From Vesta saturnalis (Eukaryota > Arthropoda > Insecta > Coleoptera > Lampyridae), in the NCBI GenBank assembly GCA_036346205.1, contig JARFJB010000664.1:886501-950500 (forward strand): a stretch of 64,000 bases of DNA, written 5' to 3'. The notes under the pieces were generated by a model. That model was not told the DNA's origin, made no database searches, and was given only the letters and a program-made list of their open reading frames with translations. The position numbers and the translations under genes are program-made. Of the stretch, positions 33,530 through 46,289 are shown one piece after another (within the stretch, counting starts at the first letter, position 1; each line of letters begins with the position of its first letter).

Positions 33530-35148
33530 ATGGCGGCTATAAAACCGGAGGAGCTCATTGAAGAAATGGGGAACTATCCAGTACTGTATGATTAGACTAA
33601 AGAACAGTACCCAAACTCCGACTACAAAGACATGGTCTGTAAAAAAGTCGCGAAGGAATTAAATGTAGAAGGTAAGACCATAAATACCTAATTGGAATAA
33701 ATTCTTAGCTTCTTCCGTATGTTCTGTAAAGTTGTTGGTATAGGTAGGTTATTATATTTAATCCGTAAAGAAGGAATCTGCGCCGTGATTCATGTTGTTA
33801 TTGTTAAATTGATAAGGGTTTGATCGGACACGTGTACACATATCCTAATTAACTTATTTGTATCAATTTTGTTGATTTGTGGCATTTCTAGAGACTTTTT
33901 AAAGTTTTATTATATAGTTTTGGTTTTCTTGGTTTTCAATGAATTTCACTCAAGCGTCCATCATAAATTGCCATAATTGTAGTAAATATACGGGGTGATC
34001 ATAAGTCTTTCCATGATTACAAAGAAACTATTACAGTTACAGTTGTGCGGTTTGTACTCCACGCTACCCCCTGGGAAATTGAAGAAATGTTTAATCTACT
34101 CCCTCAAATTAAATGCTTCGCGACTTTTCCCTCACTGCTGTCGGTTAGTTCCGGCACATTGTAGCCTTCATTATTTCGAATGAACTTGTGCAAGATACTG
34201 CAAGTACAACCATCGTTATGTTATCAGGATTTCCCTGGAGAGGCTTAATGAACATCCGAAAGTTTTGCACCAAAATGGCAAACACATTTCAGATATCCTT
34301 TTTCCCCATCTCAATCGATTGTTCAACATTCTCTGTTCGTCAGTCAAATTGCTCCCAGGAATAGTCTCATAATGTTGGTTGTGAGAGGAAAGCGTCATGG
34401 GCAACTATAACTGTGGGAGGTTCCGTGTGTGTTCCTGGAAGACACCTTTTCTCCGGGATGTTGAGATTATGTCGAAATAGTTTTTTCCAAAATTGGAATT
34501 AGACAAAATACCATCATCTGAGTTTCTTCCGTAGCTTTTTTTTGATTTAAGGTTTACTACCTCACATTAAGTACGTAGAGAATAGAAATACGTACGAAAT
34601 AACATTTGCAAAAAATTTAATGAAAATTGAAGAGTAAAACTTACATGAATGATAACGTTGCTTTCTTCTTGGGAACCTCTATTATTTTTATCTTTTTTGT
34701 TATAATAAAATTTGTTTGTTATTATAAACGTTGATATAAATAACTTGCTGTAGATCAAGAGGATGAATGCAAAAAAAAATGGAACGGTATTCGAGGCAGT
34801 CTACGCAGATCTCGACAAAAAGGAAAAACCAAATCTGGGCAAGCGGTTACATCAACCAATAAGTACAAGTATGAGGCTATCCTTGACTTCTTAATTCCTC
34901 ATCTCATCGAGTGGAAAGGGTTAAGTAACGTTCCAGATGAAAAAGGCGATGATGATGGACCTGAAACTTGTAATATATCATAAAAGCAGAACTTCATCCG
35001 GGACTCACAGCAACGACCAGATGTTAGCAATGCTGATAAACCTGAGCAGACCACATATGTATATTTATCTCCAAACCATGTTGCACCAATACCAAAATCG
35101 CCCACTATCAGTACAGAAGAAGACACCAACATTTTATTTTATTTAATG
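33530..35148 (+). pseudogene. Two-exon MADF (Myb/SANT-like) protein gene of the Harbinger element
   Basis: Exon 1 (33,530-33,671) starts at an ATG and encodes the first half of a MADF domain (ELIEEMGNYPVLYD, YKDMVCKKVAKEL). The donor is GAAG|GTAAG. Exon 2 begins at 34,754 after TGTAG and continues in phase with DECKKKWNGIRGSLRRSR and YKYEAILDFLIPHL, completing the domain. A TAG at 33,593-33,595 interrupts exon 1, and a TAA at 34,981 ends exon 2. Beyond that stop, the frame continues with a BESS-like motif (DTNILFYLMSRRMKE) up to about 35,148. In Harbinger elements this protein binds DNA and helps bring transposase to the ends. The 1082-bp intron contains transposase sequence on the other strand. 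Confidence 0.75.
34060..34560 (-). pseudogene. Harbinger transposase, C-terminal part
   Basis: On the minus strand the frame reads GRNSDDGIL near 34,530 (the G-x-x-S-D-G/D-G box near the second catalytic Asp). It continues with LTDEQRMLNNRLRWGKRISE (34,345-34,280), characteristic of the Harbinger C-terminal region with the final acidic catalytic residue, and FIRNNEGYNVPEL near 34,170. Frame breaks occur. It lies inside the intron of the opposite-strand MADF gene. Confidence 0.7.
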
Positions 35149-35179
35149 AGTAGAAGAATGAAAGAAAAAGGGCATTATG

Positions 35180-35542
35180 TATCGTATTTGACGGGCTATA
35201 AGACGCGTCGGACGATAAGACGTACTTTACATTTTAAAGCATTTATTGTATTATTTTATTCTTATTGCTGTTATTTTTTTTTTTTATTTTAATCTGTGTT
35301 TATTTTTCAATATTCTACATTTATGAACATTTATTTACATTTTAGGTAGGTATATTACATTCCCGTATCATAAATGCTTTATTCGTTACACACTCGCCAG
35401 TCGAGTTGGCTATGGAACATTTCGAGAAAATACCGCCGTTACTGTCACTACAAATTTATACATCTGGTCCATAAGACGCAGTGTAATTTTTTTACCCTTT
35501 TTCTTATGAAAAAAGTGTGTCTTATAGTCCGTCAAATACGGT
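35180..35542. mobile_element. MITE of about 360 bp inside the Harbinger element
   Basis: The ends are inverse complements: 'cgtatttgacgggctataag' at the left and 'cttatagtccgtcaaatacg' at the right, flanked by TA on both sides. The interior is AT-rich and non-coding. Structure and TA target suggest a Tc1/mariner- or pogo-related MITE. Confidence 0.75.
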
Positions 35543-35557
35543 AAGTAAATTAGTATA

Positions 35558-35907
35558 TTACCTCAAAAAATCTGCCAAACGGTGTCTAGAAGCTCTTCTA
35601 AAATAGGTGTCTTGCATACCCAATTTTTCTTGGAGTTCAAGTTCCAACAGGTTGAACGCCGACATCGACACTCTAAAACATTGACATCGTCCAGCAGATG
35701 AGGTAAAAGTGTGGAAAACTCTACTTTTGCAGATCTTCTTTTCCAAGTAGCATGTATCCTAAATCTCTGTTTTCCGCTGTTCTCCATGAAAGATCTCCGA
35801 TTTCCTTCATCTTCTTCTTCTGGACAAAGTACCACAATGGCTAAATCGCAGTTGCTAAAAATTTTGAACATGACATGTATGCTCATCCCTTTTCGATCCC
35901 GCACCAA
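35558..35907 (-). pseudogene. Harbinger transposase, N-terminal part
   Basis: The minus-strand frame contains HATWKRRSAKVEFSTLLPHL (about 35,747-35,690), the conserved start of insect Harbinger transposases. It continues in a second frame with AFNLLELELQEKLGMQDTYF. The central nuclease region that should follow is missing: the next 1 kb holds a MITE and the opposite-strand MADF exon 2, and the C-terminal part resumes at 34,560. Confidence 0.75.
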
Positions 35908-36129
35908 TCCGGTTTTTGGGGCAACCTCGGACTGAAGTCGGATCGGAAGGGTGCATGATAGGTGTGTCCCGGCCTTTAATAGGGAACATTAGTAAACGCT
36001 TACCATTTAACCATTATCTTCTTAATATTGGTCTTCGACTCTCTGAGCTCGTTAAGCGCTGCCCTGTTCGGATGTCCGGAAGGGCAGGGCCTAACCGACC
36101 TCAGTCGTCGAAAGTACTTACTTTCTAGT

Positions 36130-38545
36130 CCATTCCGCGGTTTCAGATCTAATCTTAAAGCTGTTCACCACCGTCTTGAATAATTACAACCTGACATTTT
36201 GTTTCTCTGTGAAACATAAGTACTCTGTGAAAACTCTCATTCACTTTACTTGAAATTTTCCTAATACAACCTTCACTCTAATCTTCGGTACAAAGGAGGG
36301 GACCTCTTGCAAGACAGTAACTTTCAAAACTTCTTCGATTACCTCAGCTTAAAGGTTGACTATCTTCTGTGTCAGTATCCATCCTCCCATATGTCAATTC
36401 TGGGATATTTCATTGTTCATAACGCTAATTGGCTTCAATATTCATCTAGTACTAATCCTGCTGATCATAGTGCAGAAACATTTGCTATTTCATTTGATCT
36501 CGCACAAATGATTCTGAAACCACAAGGATCCCTGTTAACCCTACCATTCTCGACATCCTCTAGACCTATTTCCTACATCTTCCTACTTGTTTACAAAACT
36601 ACAGTTCTTTCTCCACCATATCTGACCATTGCTTAATAGAAATAACTTTTTAACTTCTACTGTCCCCAATTCTTCTGTTGTTCACAATACTGGCAGAAGC
36701 TTGAGGTGTCTTAAGTCAGCCAAAAGGAGGAGTTTACGGAATTTCTTTGCAGCCTTTCCATGTCATGAATATTGTTTTAAGTCGTCATCGTCTACGGACA
36801 TTCTCGTGCCCAACCCTGGTTCAATAGGGCTTGTGTTGATGCAATATCTTTGAAAAATAAATCGTACACAATATGGAAATCTAATAAAACATTCGAGAGT
36901 CATGCAGACTATTGTTAGTCCTAGAAATACATGTAACAGTGTTATCACTAAAGCTGAAAGGTTATTTGAACAACAAAAATGAAATTAACTAGCTACATCT
37001 CCTGTAGGCAGTTGTAAATTTTGGTCTTTAACTAAAGCCATTAGTAAAAACATTGTTACATCTTCATTTCCCCATAACATCTTTTGATGGATATGTAGTT
37101 GCTGGTTCTGTAGAAAAGCTAACCTTTTTGTGGATTCATTTGCATAAAACTCGTGCCTTAATGATTCTGAAAAAGGATGTGCCCCTAGTAAGCTCTTTTC
37201 CGTACGCTATGAAATCACTTTATTTCGATAGAAGCTTCAAGAATCGATCATCAGTAGGTTTGATCCCTCTAAGGCGACTGGCCCAGACGATATCCCAGCT
37301 ATTGTATCAAAGAAATGTTCCTCCGAACTATGTAGTAACTATCTAAGCTCTATTCGATCCCTATACCTTCCGGGCAATTTCCTTCATCATGGAAATTAGC
37401 AAATTAGCACATTAGAACAATCCGGTGAGCCAGTTGTGGTCGCTTTGGAAATCTCAAAGGCATTTGACCAAGTTTGGCATAAGACAAACCCACCTCGTTT
37501 GGGTTAACGGATACGCTCATCAATTGGGTTTCTAGTTTTCCTAATAAAAGACGAATACGTGTCGTACTTGATGGCTTCTTTTGAAAAGAAATTGGCATTG
37601 TACGGGCGTGCCACAGGGATCAGTTATAGCTCCTACACTTTTTCTGTTGTATTTAAATGATCATATTTCTTCAACGACTAACCCGATCCATTGCTTTGCT
37701 GGCGATAGCACTTCATTGTGGTTCACCTCAGTCTCCTTATAATAGCAATCCGCCCTTTTAAATAGACATTAAACCTGAATTATCAATCAACAAAAACATT
37801 CAGCGTATCCTTGAATGGAGACGTAATAATCTAGTTAAATTTAATGCTAACAAAACTCAGTATTGCCTTGTGTCGGCCAAAAAAGATTGATCATTTCCTA
37901 TTTCAAGTATGAATGACTCAGATTTTAGGTTTTAGGGCTCTGTTGCTATGTTGAGAATGACTATATCTTCAAATCTATCATGAGTTGACCATCTTCTGAC
38001 AGCGACTAAGTGAACTGCTCGAAAAAAAGTTTTTTTATAAATCTAAGCAATACTTTACTTCCTAACTACTCTTTCTGCTGTATAAAGCTCAAATTCGACC
38101 TCATCTAGAATGTAATTCTCACCTTGGTGTTGGTACTCCCCATACGCTCTATATATCGTTGATCGTATTCAAAGAAGAGCGGTTACTCCTATAAATGACC
38201 CCTCCTTAACTTCTGACAGACAGTCCCTCGAACATAGTAAAATCGTTTTAATTTTTTTTTTGTACTATCGGTGTTACAATGGGTATTGTGTTTCCATTCT
38301 TTGATACCATCTCAGGTCACGTTTGCTAGAAATACTCGGTTTGCTTATTCACATTACCAATATTATATACAAATTTTCACTTGTACCAAACGGGCACAAT
38401 CGACATTATTCTACACGGCTTCTAAATTCTGGAATGGTCTCCTTAGGCCCTGTTATCCTCTCAGTTATGATATGAAAACATTTAAGGTAGCCGTTCATAG
38501 ACATATCTTGGCAATTCAATATCCCCCTATCTATTCTCCTTAGTG
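36130..38545 (+). pseudogene. CR1/Jockey-like LINE ORF2, heavily degenerate
   Basis: The order follows ORF2: endonuclease start (QPDILFLCET, about 36,187), endonuclease body at 36,307-36,540 (VDYLLCQYPSS, HNANWL), pre-RT (KATGPDDIPAI, about 37,275), first catalytic motif ALEISKAFDQVWH (37,444-37,482), PQGSVIAPTLFLLYL-type region near 37,610 in broken frames, and a C-terminal block at 38,271-38,543 (SLIPSQVTFARNTRF, RAQSTLFYTASKFWNGL). Stops and shifts occur throughout. The same family is present in reverse at 52.4-53.9 kb. Confidence 0.75.
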
Positions 38546-38624
38546 TTTCTGAGTTACGCTACTCTTAGCCTTTTCAGGACCGCAATTATTTAAAAAAACT
38601 TCTACAAATAAAAAAATCTCTTCA

Positions 38625-38825
38625 TCTAGAAAAGAACTGATGATCATCAAACGGCTAAACAGATTTTCTTGAGTCATAGCTAAGAACACTCTCGATCATG
38701 TCACTTTTCAAGAAAAAGATATCAAAATCGGTTCCTCGGTTTAGGAGCTACGATGCCGCAGACAGATACACAAATAAACTTATAACACCCATCTGTTTAT
38801 GTCGGGGTTAACGCCAAATCAATAG
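38625..38825. repeat. Dispersed tail-like repeat
   Basis: The sequence 'gagctacgatgccgcagac', 'agatacacaaa', 'cttataacacccatc' and 'tcggggttaa' in this order is a pattern I recognise as a frequent short repeat in insect genomes. It may be the 3' tail of the preceding LINE or a separate fragment. Confidence 0.4.
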
Positions 38826-38829
38826 CAAT

Positions 38830-39400
38830 CTTGACAATGGTCAACTGGTCCATTACACCCAACTTTACTATTGGTCAAATTTCTCAACATTTCCATGAAA
38901 TCCTTTTGACCCGACACAGAGTCTACGATTATACCTTTCTACGAAAGGGGGTTGAATTGAAGCTATATTTATCATTTTAGAATGATGCCCATTTCAAAAG
39001 ATACATTATACTTTACGAAGATACTTTGTTTTGCACAGAAAATTACTTTGATCATGCCTCGAATACCTAATATACAAAAAACAAATGTTCCGTATTGTAA
39101 GTTTATTATTAACTAAAGTAGAGCACTTGCGCTTTCAGAACATTTGATAAATCATTTTAAAACTGATCTCGGCCAAGATCCAGTATATTAGGCCTAGCAT
39201 CTTTGATTTTAGATGAATTACAGTTATTTTGTACAACTAGAGAAGAAAGTTATGTTTTTTAACTCGAGTTGAAAGTTTCAAACACGAGCGTAGCGAGTGT
39301 GTCAACTGAACGAGAGTTTGCACAATTTTTTTTTTAAACTACAATTAAAATTATAATATTATCGGAATGCACTACTGCAGTTCGATACACAACTTGACAA
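38830..39400. other. AT-rich spacer, nothing recognised
   Basis: No coding or element signal. Confidence 0.5.
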
Positions 39401-39409
39401 GCATGAAGT

Positions 39410-40482
39410 TAGTTATCAGTATATTTGGTCCAGCATTTTCAGTCCTCCTGGTGGGACCTTGAATCTGCATTTTAAATCAGCATGCCGACATAAAAGCTTT
39501 TTGGGACAAAATCTTGAAATCAGTGCTGCATTTTAGGAAGAAGGATCTTGAATCCGATTTCACCATCATGTACCATTATCATGAAATAAGGTACCATTGG
39601 CACAATTCAACATCTTGCTTCCACAGCTTAGATCAATATCTTGGAATAAAAAGTCCTTTTTGGCAAGATCTTCAAGCTGATATTATGATCTTGTACCAGC
39701 CTTTATGGTCCATTCGACAGAATTCAACATCTGATACACCATCTTGAAACTAGTACTGTATTTTGGAACTGTTTATTGTATCACTATATAACTAGTAGGC
39801 CAGGCTTTTCACTCGTAAGGGCATATTTAAGATTACGCGATACTTTCTAATGAATAGGAAGAGCCCCATTCTTTTCATATTCTTTTAATTACAGTTTTTA
39901 GATAATTAAAAATTGTGCCCCTTTCGGAATTTTTTTTTGCAAATGCCATATCTTAAAAGTGAAAAGCCGAAACCAGACCAAAAAGTTAACAAACCAGCCA
40001 CTTAACCAAGCAAACACAAAAGCTCACGTGAAAACGCGCAAAGACACAAACACTGCGGAGAAAGTAGGAAGCCAGTTACTCAACACATAACACAATAGAA
40101 CACCCAAACAAGGAAACTAGAGAAAAAGGAAACTGACCCACCAAGAAATACAACACATATAAAGGCACAAACATGCTAACATGTTCAAACCGGTGAAGTA
40201 ACACACCAGCACGAATACGCAAACAACACAAGAAAACAAGTTACTCAACCATTAAGCATTGAAACACGCAACCACACAAACATATAATCACGCAAACAAC
40301 AAACGCTATCACATAAGCTGATCGACACACACGTAAACAAAGAAACTAGCAACAACGACAATACAGGTGAACGCACAAACTGGCAAATCAAAGAAGCAAA
40401 CAAGTCACCTAATGTTCAAACACACACCACGCAAACACAAACAAATTATGCAACAAACCAACAAACACACACACACACACAC

Positions 40483-40536
<54 letters not shown>

Positions 40537-40660
40537 ATTAAAGAAACACACCACAGACATAGTCCACTGATACACGCGCGCCACACACACACACACGCAC
40601 GCACGGAACCCACTTTTTTCACTATCGCTAAATCCACTTATTAGCTCATTTTACAACGTT
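39410..40660. repeat. Left arm of a large inverted repeat with CA-rich tract
   Basis: 39,530-39,720 is the inverse complement, at modest identity, of 43,590-43,720 (landmark 'ttattccaagatattg'). CA-rich DNA at 40,000-40,610 faces GT-rich DNA at 42,440-43,405 on the other side. A pure (CA)n lies at 40,466-40,530. Confidence 0.5.
40466..40530. repeat. (CA)n microsatellite
   Basis: About 30 CA units with one interruption. Confidence 0.95.
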
Positions 40661-40745
40661 GGGTAAAATTTCGCCAAGATCGAACACGACGTCAGAGCGC
40701 GCGCGTGTGCGCGCGCGTGTGCGCGCGCGTGTGTGTATGTGTGAG
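40616..40745. repeat. Shared block plus GCGCGTGT tract
   Basis: 'ttttttcactatcgctaaat' then 'ccacttattagct' recurs at 42,353-42,390. Both copies are followed after about 50 bp by GT-rich simple sequence, here 'gcgcgcgtgt' repeats at 40,698-40,736. Confidence 0.75.
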
Positions 40746-40749
40746 TGTA

Positions 40750-42340
40750 CGTCTTCTTAAGCGGATTAGATTTTGGTAGAAATTCAACGGTGGAAAGGGG
40801 GGTTTTTAAAAACAATGTAATTTTACATAACTTTTCTTTATACAGTTTCTTAATATAAAGCGATGTAAGTATAAAAATTAAATAAATAACCTGTGCTATC
40901 GAAATTTTTATAGAAGCGGGTGGCTTTGGAATTTTTTTAAATTGAGTATAAAGTACTCCCCAGAATATCAGAGAGTAATAAATCATGTTATTAGTGCAAT
41001 AATGTCGTTTTTTTGCATGGACGTGGACAACAGAAATAAGTAGTAAACCGAGTTAGTTTAAACGAAGATGCTGTAAATATGCGACCTGCAAAATATTGTG
41101 TTAAATAAAGACGTTTCAGGTAAATGACAAACAAAAGACGACCCTTTAAAACTCGACTTAAGCCTCAACTCATAGACGTGCGGTTAGGATTTCAGTTTAT
41201 TAAAAATTACAGATTGTTATATTTTGTAGACCTTATAGTAGTAGTTTAATAAGTACGCCATTGACATGTCGTTGTCAAGATGATTTATTAGCCTCTGATA
41301 TTATACGACTTGAGGTGTCTATTAACCTCTAACTAACATGAAGTTTTAACCGTCTATCTGACAGGATTGTTGTTTTTGGTGTTACAGTGTTGCCTATTTT
41401 CGTTATGAACGTTTAAAAGAGAGGTTGCATAAGTATTCTAAAAAAATCTGGAGTGACTCCACTCTACATTCCCGTATGCATACAAAGTATATATACGGAA
41501 AAGTGCTAGCGGATGTATATAATTACATAATAAAGAAACTAAATTTCTTTGATTTCAGTCCTTCAACACTCTGATTCTGCTCTAAAAAACAAAAATTTTC
41601 AAAGGATGTGTACTTTTTGTTTAATATATATTTTAATAGTGTTTTAAGATGAAAATTTAAAATGATTTAACACACAAAAATTAATTTCCTTGTCGGGGGT
41701 TAGAACTCCCCTTAGTTGCACTACACTCCTATTACTTAACTGTGTGGCCATTGGATTTTTTTATATTTACCGTATATTGTTAGCATATCATTAAATTGTT
41801 ACAGATTTTTAATTTTTACCATTTTGATTCTTTTTTAGTTCAATAATCAAGCTGAAACCACGTATAAATGCGTTTCTCACCATTTTTTATGATACTGCAA
41901 CATCCCAACCGAAAATATTGGTTTAAGGTCCTTATCATCTTGAAATTTTGTATCTAATAGTTTTTCAGTGTCTTTCATGTGTTTAAGATATTTCAAATAG
42001 ATAACTCCATTTTTAGGAGTGGTTTACTTGAAAAATTTGAAAATTGTGTAGGTTAACAGGTACTTCCACTGCTACTACGTGTCCGAAAAGTTGATACGGA
42101 TCTACGATTTTCCTATAATATCTATATGCTAAATTTCATAACTCCAACTCATATGACCTGAATGTAAGAAGCAATAATTAATATTACCATAAAGGAAATT
42201 GATTAGTTAACAACAACCCCACTTAACAACATCCATAACTTTAATTCAACATCATAACATGTTCATGCGTTTACCCCGTAAACCTACCCGATTTTTAATT
42301 ACCTTCCGATCTACATATACATACGTAGGTACAGAAGGTT
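40750..42340. other. AT-rich interior of the inverted repeat
   Basis: Non-coding. It contains one copy (about 41,305-41,450, minus orientation) of the dispersed repeat family best seen at 48.4-49.5 kb. Confidence 0.5.
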
Positions 42341-42434
42341 ATGCAATCGACTATTTTTTCACTATCGCTAAATCGACTTATTAGCTTATTTTACAACTTT
42401 TGGTTACAAGTTTGGTCAACGATCGGTAATTATG

Positions 42435-42458
42435 TCTGCCTGTCTGTGTGTGTGCGTG

Positions 42459-42492
<34 letters not shown>

Positions 42493-42725
42493 AGAGTGTG
42501 TGTGTCCGAGTGTGTGTGTGTGTGTGTGTGCGTGTCGTGTGCGTGTGCGTGTGCGTGTGCGTGTGCGTGTGCGTGTGCGTGCGCGTCTGCGTGTACGTGT
42601 GCGTGTGCGTGTGCGTGTGATTGTACGGGTATATTTGATTTTGAGTTTGAGTTTGCGTTTGCGTTTGCGTTTGCGTTTGCGTTTGCGTTTGCGTTTGCCT
42701 TTGCCTTTGCGTTTGCGTTTACGTT

Positions 42726-42756
<31 letters not shown>

Positions 42757-43150
42757 GCGTGTGCGTGTGCGTGCTGTCGTGTGCGTGTGCGTGTCGTGTG
42801 CGTGTGAGTGTGCGTGTGCGAGTGCCTGTGCGTGTGCGTGTGCGTGTACGTGTGCGTGTGCGTATGGGTGTGCGCGTGCGCGAGCGTGTGCGTGTGCGTG
42901 TACGTGTACGTGTACGTGTGCGTGTGCGTGTGCGGGTGCGTGTGCGTGTGTGTGTGAGTGTGCGTGTGCGTGTGCGTGTGCGTGTGCGTGTGCGTGTGTG
43001 TGTCTGTGTGCGTGTGCGTGTGCGTCTGCGTGTTCGTGTGCGTGTGTGTGTGTGTGTGCGTGCGCGTTTTCGTTTGCGTTTGCGTTTGTGGTGTGTGTGT
43101 GTGTGTGTGTTCATGCGTGTGTGTGCGTGTCTGCGTGCGTGTGTGTATTT
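42435..43150. repeat. GTGCGT/GT/GTTTGC array
   Basis: Mixed (GTGCGT)n, (GT)n and (TTTGCG)n blocks over about 700 bp. Every frame on both strands stays open for 60-270 codons, with Cys/Val/Arg or Thr/His/Arg repeats. This is compositional and not coding. Confidence 0.95.
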
Positions 43151-43293
43151 ATTGACTAGTTTGTCTGTGTTAGTAGTTTTTGCGTTTACGGGTTTTGTGA
43201 TTGTTTACAGGCTAGTTACTTCTTTGTTTTCGTGTATGTGTTTTGATGTTTGTTCGTTTGCGTGTTTGTCGAGCAGTTTCTTATATTGGTTTT

Positions 43294-43405
<112 letters not shown>

Positions 43406-43419
43406 TTGCGTCGTTAGTT

Positions 43420-43850
43420 AAAGAATGTGGTAAAAGAGTATGTATTTAATGGGATAGAATTTAATATGCTGGATCAATTCCAAGATCCTTAATTAAGATA
43501 CTGACCTAAGACATTGAACACAGTTTCAAGATGCAGGACCAAGATCTTCTGTTCTACCGAAAGAACTTTAAAAGGAGGTAAAGATGTTAACGCGAGCTTT
43601 AAGGAAAAGGTCTTATTCCAAGATATTGGTCTAAAAAGTTGAAGTAAGATTTAGAATTTGGTCAAAAGGATCTTATTTCAGGATGCCGGTGAAACTAGAT
43701 CCAACAACGGCCAAAAGAACCTAAAATGTATTACCAATTTCAGAATTATAGACATTGGTTCATCTTAATTTATGGATACAGTATATTAGGTACTTGCTTC
43801 AGGTTCAGATTCAAGATCCTCTCCTAAGTCACTGGACCAAAATTAATTCA
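43420..43850. repeat. Right arm of the large inverted repeat
   Basis: Contains many 'aagatc' and 'ccaagat' blocks that pair with 39,410-39,780 in inverse orientation. Non-coding. Confidence 0.5.
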
Positions 43851-44095
43851 CTTGAATTATTCTTAGATTATTTTAATTCACCTTAACTCAACTTAGTTCA
43901 TCTTAATTCACTTTGATTCACCTTAATCCGTCTTAATTAATCTTATTTTACTTTAATTCACCTTAATTAATCTTAGGTCATCTTAAGTAACCTTAATTCA
44001 GTTTAATTCTTCTTAAATTTTCATTTATCTTAATTCATCTTAATTTCCTAATCCTTTAGTTCGCTTTAATTTATTTTAATTTATCTAACAATTAC
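43850..44095. repeat. 10-bp minisatellite CATCTTAATT, short diverged array
   Basis: About 22 degenerate decamers (CACCTTAATT, CATCTTAATT, CACTTTAATT and similar). The same unit forms the long array at 46,940-47,590. Confidence 0.85.
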
Positions 44096-44986
44096 AGATG
44101 TGGCCGTCAGTAATATTTAGCAATAATTGGCTCTTGTTGAGTTGTCACAATAAATTAATTAAATATGACAACGGAAACATAATCTTGCTATTATTATAAG
44201 TTTGATAAACGTATTTAAAAAGCAACTATGTAATCTAATTTCACTTCAGTAAGATTGTGTAAATCTTTAATCTGTTCAATATTATTCGATCGCCTTGAAA
44301 TTGAAAAAGCAGAACATCTTCTAATGAACGAAAACTACTAATGAAAAATGTTATAATCAAAGAACACAATCAAATTTGATCACGTTAAGATGTAAGTGTA
44401 AAGTTCAATTTGAAATTGATAAATCTATGCACAAATAGAAGCTCGATATATCAATTAAAAGATCTAGTCTAGTTCAAGTTCAACATAGTTTATTGCATTT
44501 TTAGATATTTACAATATGTGATAATATAATACAGAGTACAACATAATATAATATAAAATAAGATATAAAATATATACAAAGTTTATTCTTCCTTGTGGTG
44601 CGCCCTTCAGGAGTATGCGTCCTCTTCAGCGCGTATGTTGTGATGTGATGTTTTTGCATGCCGGTCGACATCATGTTGTAGTATTTTTGGTTCCAAAATT
44701 ATCCTGTTGTGAGTGGTGGTGTTGTATTGGTCCTGTGTGTGCTGCCCTATTGACGCTCGTGTACTGATTGTTGATGCTGGTGTCTCGGATATCTGAAAGG
44801 AATAGAAAACTCGGTCTTCAGATAACTTGTATAACGACATAGCTATTGTACAATAATATGATGGGATGTCTATACCATGATGCGGTGTAGGGCAAGTAGG
44901 AAATAGGTGTAGGACAGGTATGAATAATAATATCGATACTGAATACTTATCCGAGGCATCCCTATCGTCGCCGTTCCGTAGAATGC

Positions 44987-46280
44987 TTACCCGAAAAGTA
45001 GGATCACTCCACACAGGTCAGTCGCAGTTTGAACCTTCGCTAGGGCCGCTGCCACCTTTCGGGTGACACGTAAGGCCTTCGCAAAATCCAAGCCTCCGAG
45101 GAAATACTGAATGGCGTCGAGCTCTAAAGCAGGGGGAGCGGGCATTTTCTCGTTAACGGCTCTAGCCGCCTTCGGTACTTCTGCTCTTTGGCTTCTGCTT
45201 GCTGTCGCGTTGGCATAGCTAACCTCGGGTCGGCGTTGAGAGGGTGCCGCTGTTAGCGGTATCCACTTTTGTTGGCGTGGTGTGTCGGTCTGCTTCGGCT
45301 GGGGCTGCGGGAGACGTGGAACTTTGTACATCCCCGAAAGTTGGCCGTAGTTCTCATACTTATCCCGGTCGGTACGGGGTTTAGTACATGCGTTGGAGTG
45401 GTGATTTCCTGCTTACCTAACACAGCGTCCAGCCGCTCTACAGCAACGCTGTGCGTGACGGAATCCTTGGCACCGGTGACACTGTCCGATTACAGATTTT
45501 TGCCTTAAGTCTACGATAGAGATACGAAGTCCAACCACGTGCTCCACCTGTCAGATATTCCTAAGGCACTCTTCTGTTGAGAACGTCGCTAGCAGAAGCG
45601 GGATCGGTCTTCCTTGCTACTTTATCCGCAAACAAGAAGTGGTATTAATGTTGCGCTCAAACAACTCAGAACAAACGTTGTTGTCGGAGATTTCTACAGG
45701 TAAATCCCGTATAACCTCCTTGAACGTACGTTCACTCATTACCTGATAGGTATGGTACGGTGTACCACGCCTATCCATATACGCATCAGCCTGTTACGGT
45801 CCTTGGCTGTGACAGACTGTATCCTGTATCCCTCGGTGGTTGTCTTCACTCGGGTAAAGGCAATCCCTCGTAGGTCCATTTCACGAGAGAAGGAGACCCG
45901 GTTCATCTTCTCGCGGCACCCTCGCCCTGGTAACGGCGGCTTCCACTGCTTCCGGGCGATCCGTTGTGTCTGCAAGGGCCTGGTAAGTGTTGTCGGTCGT
46001 TGTAGGTGTTATTGGTCGGTCCCTAGATGTCTTATTTGGCTTCTTCTTTTGTAGCCGGAATTGCTTGTCGGGCGATGGGGACTTGTTGTCTGCTTCGGCG
46101 ACTTGGGGTGGCAGAACGGTTATAGCTGGAGCGTAGCTGATATAACTTCTGTTGTCTTCTTATCTGCGCTTCTCTTATCCTTCCTTCGTTTTCTTGTGGT
46201 GTCCTGACTGCTGAGGTAATCCCGGGGCATGTAGGTCAACGCAGGCGGGGCCGGCGCGTTGCTGGTTGTCGTTTCCAACC
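44987..46280 (-). pseudogene. LINE ORF1 (gag-like) remnant
   Basis: Read on the minus strand from about 46,280 downwards. A polar N-terminal part contains RDRPITPTTTDNTYQALAD (about 46,020-45,965). The RNA-binding region follows, with FKEVIRDLPVEISDNNV near 45,690 and VVGLRISIVDLRQK near 45,530. Zinc knuckles come next (CHRCQGFRHAQRCC, about 45,475-45,435). The tail (45,331-44,987) is Pro/Gln- and Ala-rich. This matches Jockey-type ORF1, the RNA-packaging protein. Stops and frameshifts are present, and no reverse transcriptase follows, so the copy is truncated at its 3' side. Confidence 0.7.
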
Positions 46281-46289
46281 AGGATCAGT

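Larger units (their letters stand above)
33253..35970. mobile_element. PIF/Harbinger-like DNA transposon
   Basis: Inverted ends share 'gccgggacacacctatcatg' followed by 'cacccttcc' (33,251-33,280 and, inverted, 35,931-35,970). Inside are a MADF-domain gene on the plus strand and two pieces of Harbinger-type transposase on the minus strand. This pair of genes is the usual Harbinger cargo. A separate MITE (35,180-35,542) has inserted within it. The 3-bp target duplication was not resolved. Confidence 0.7.
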
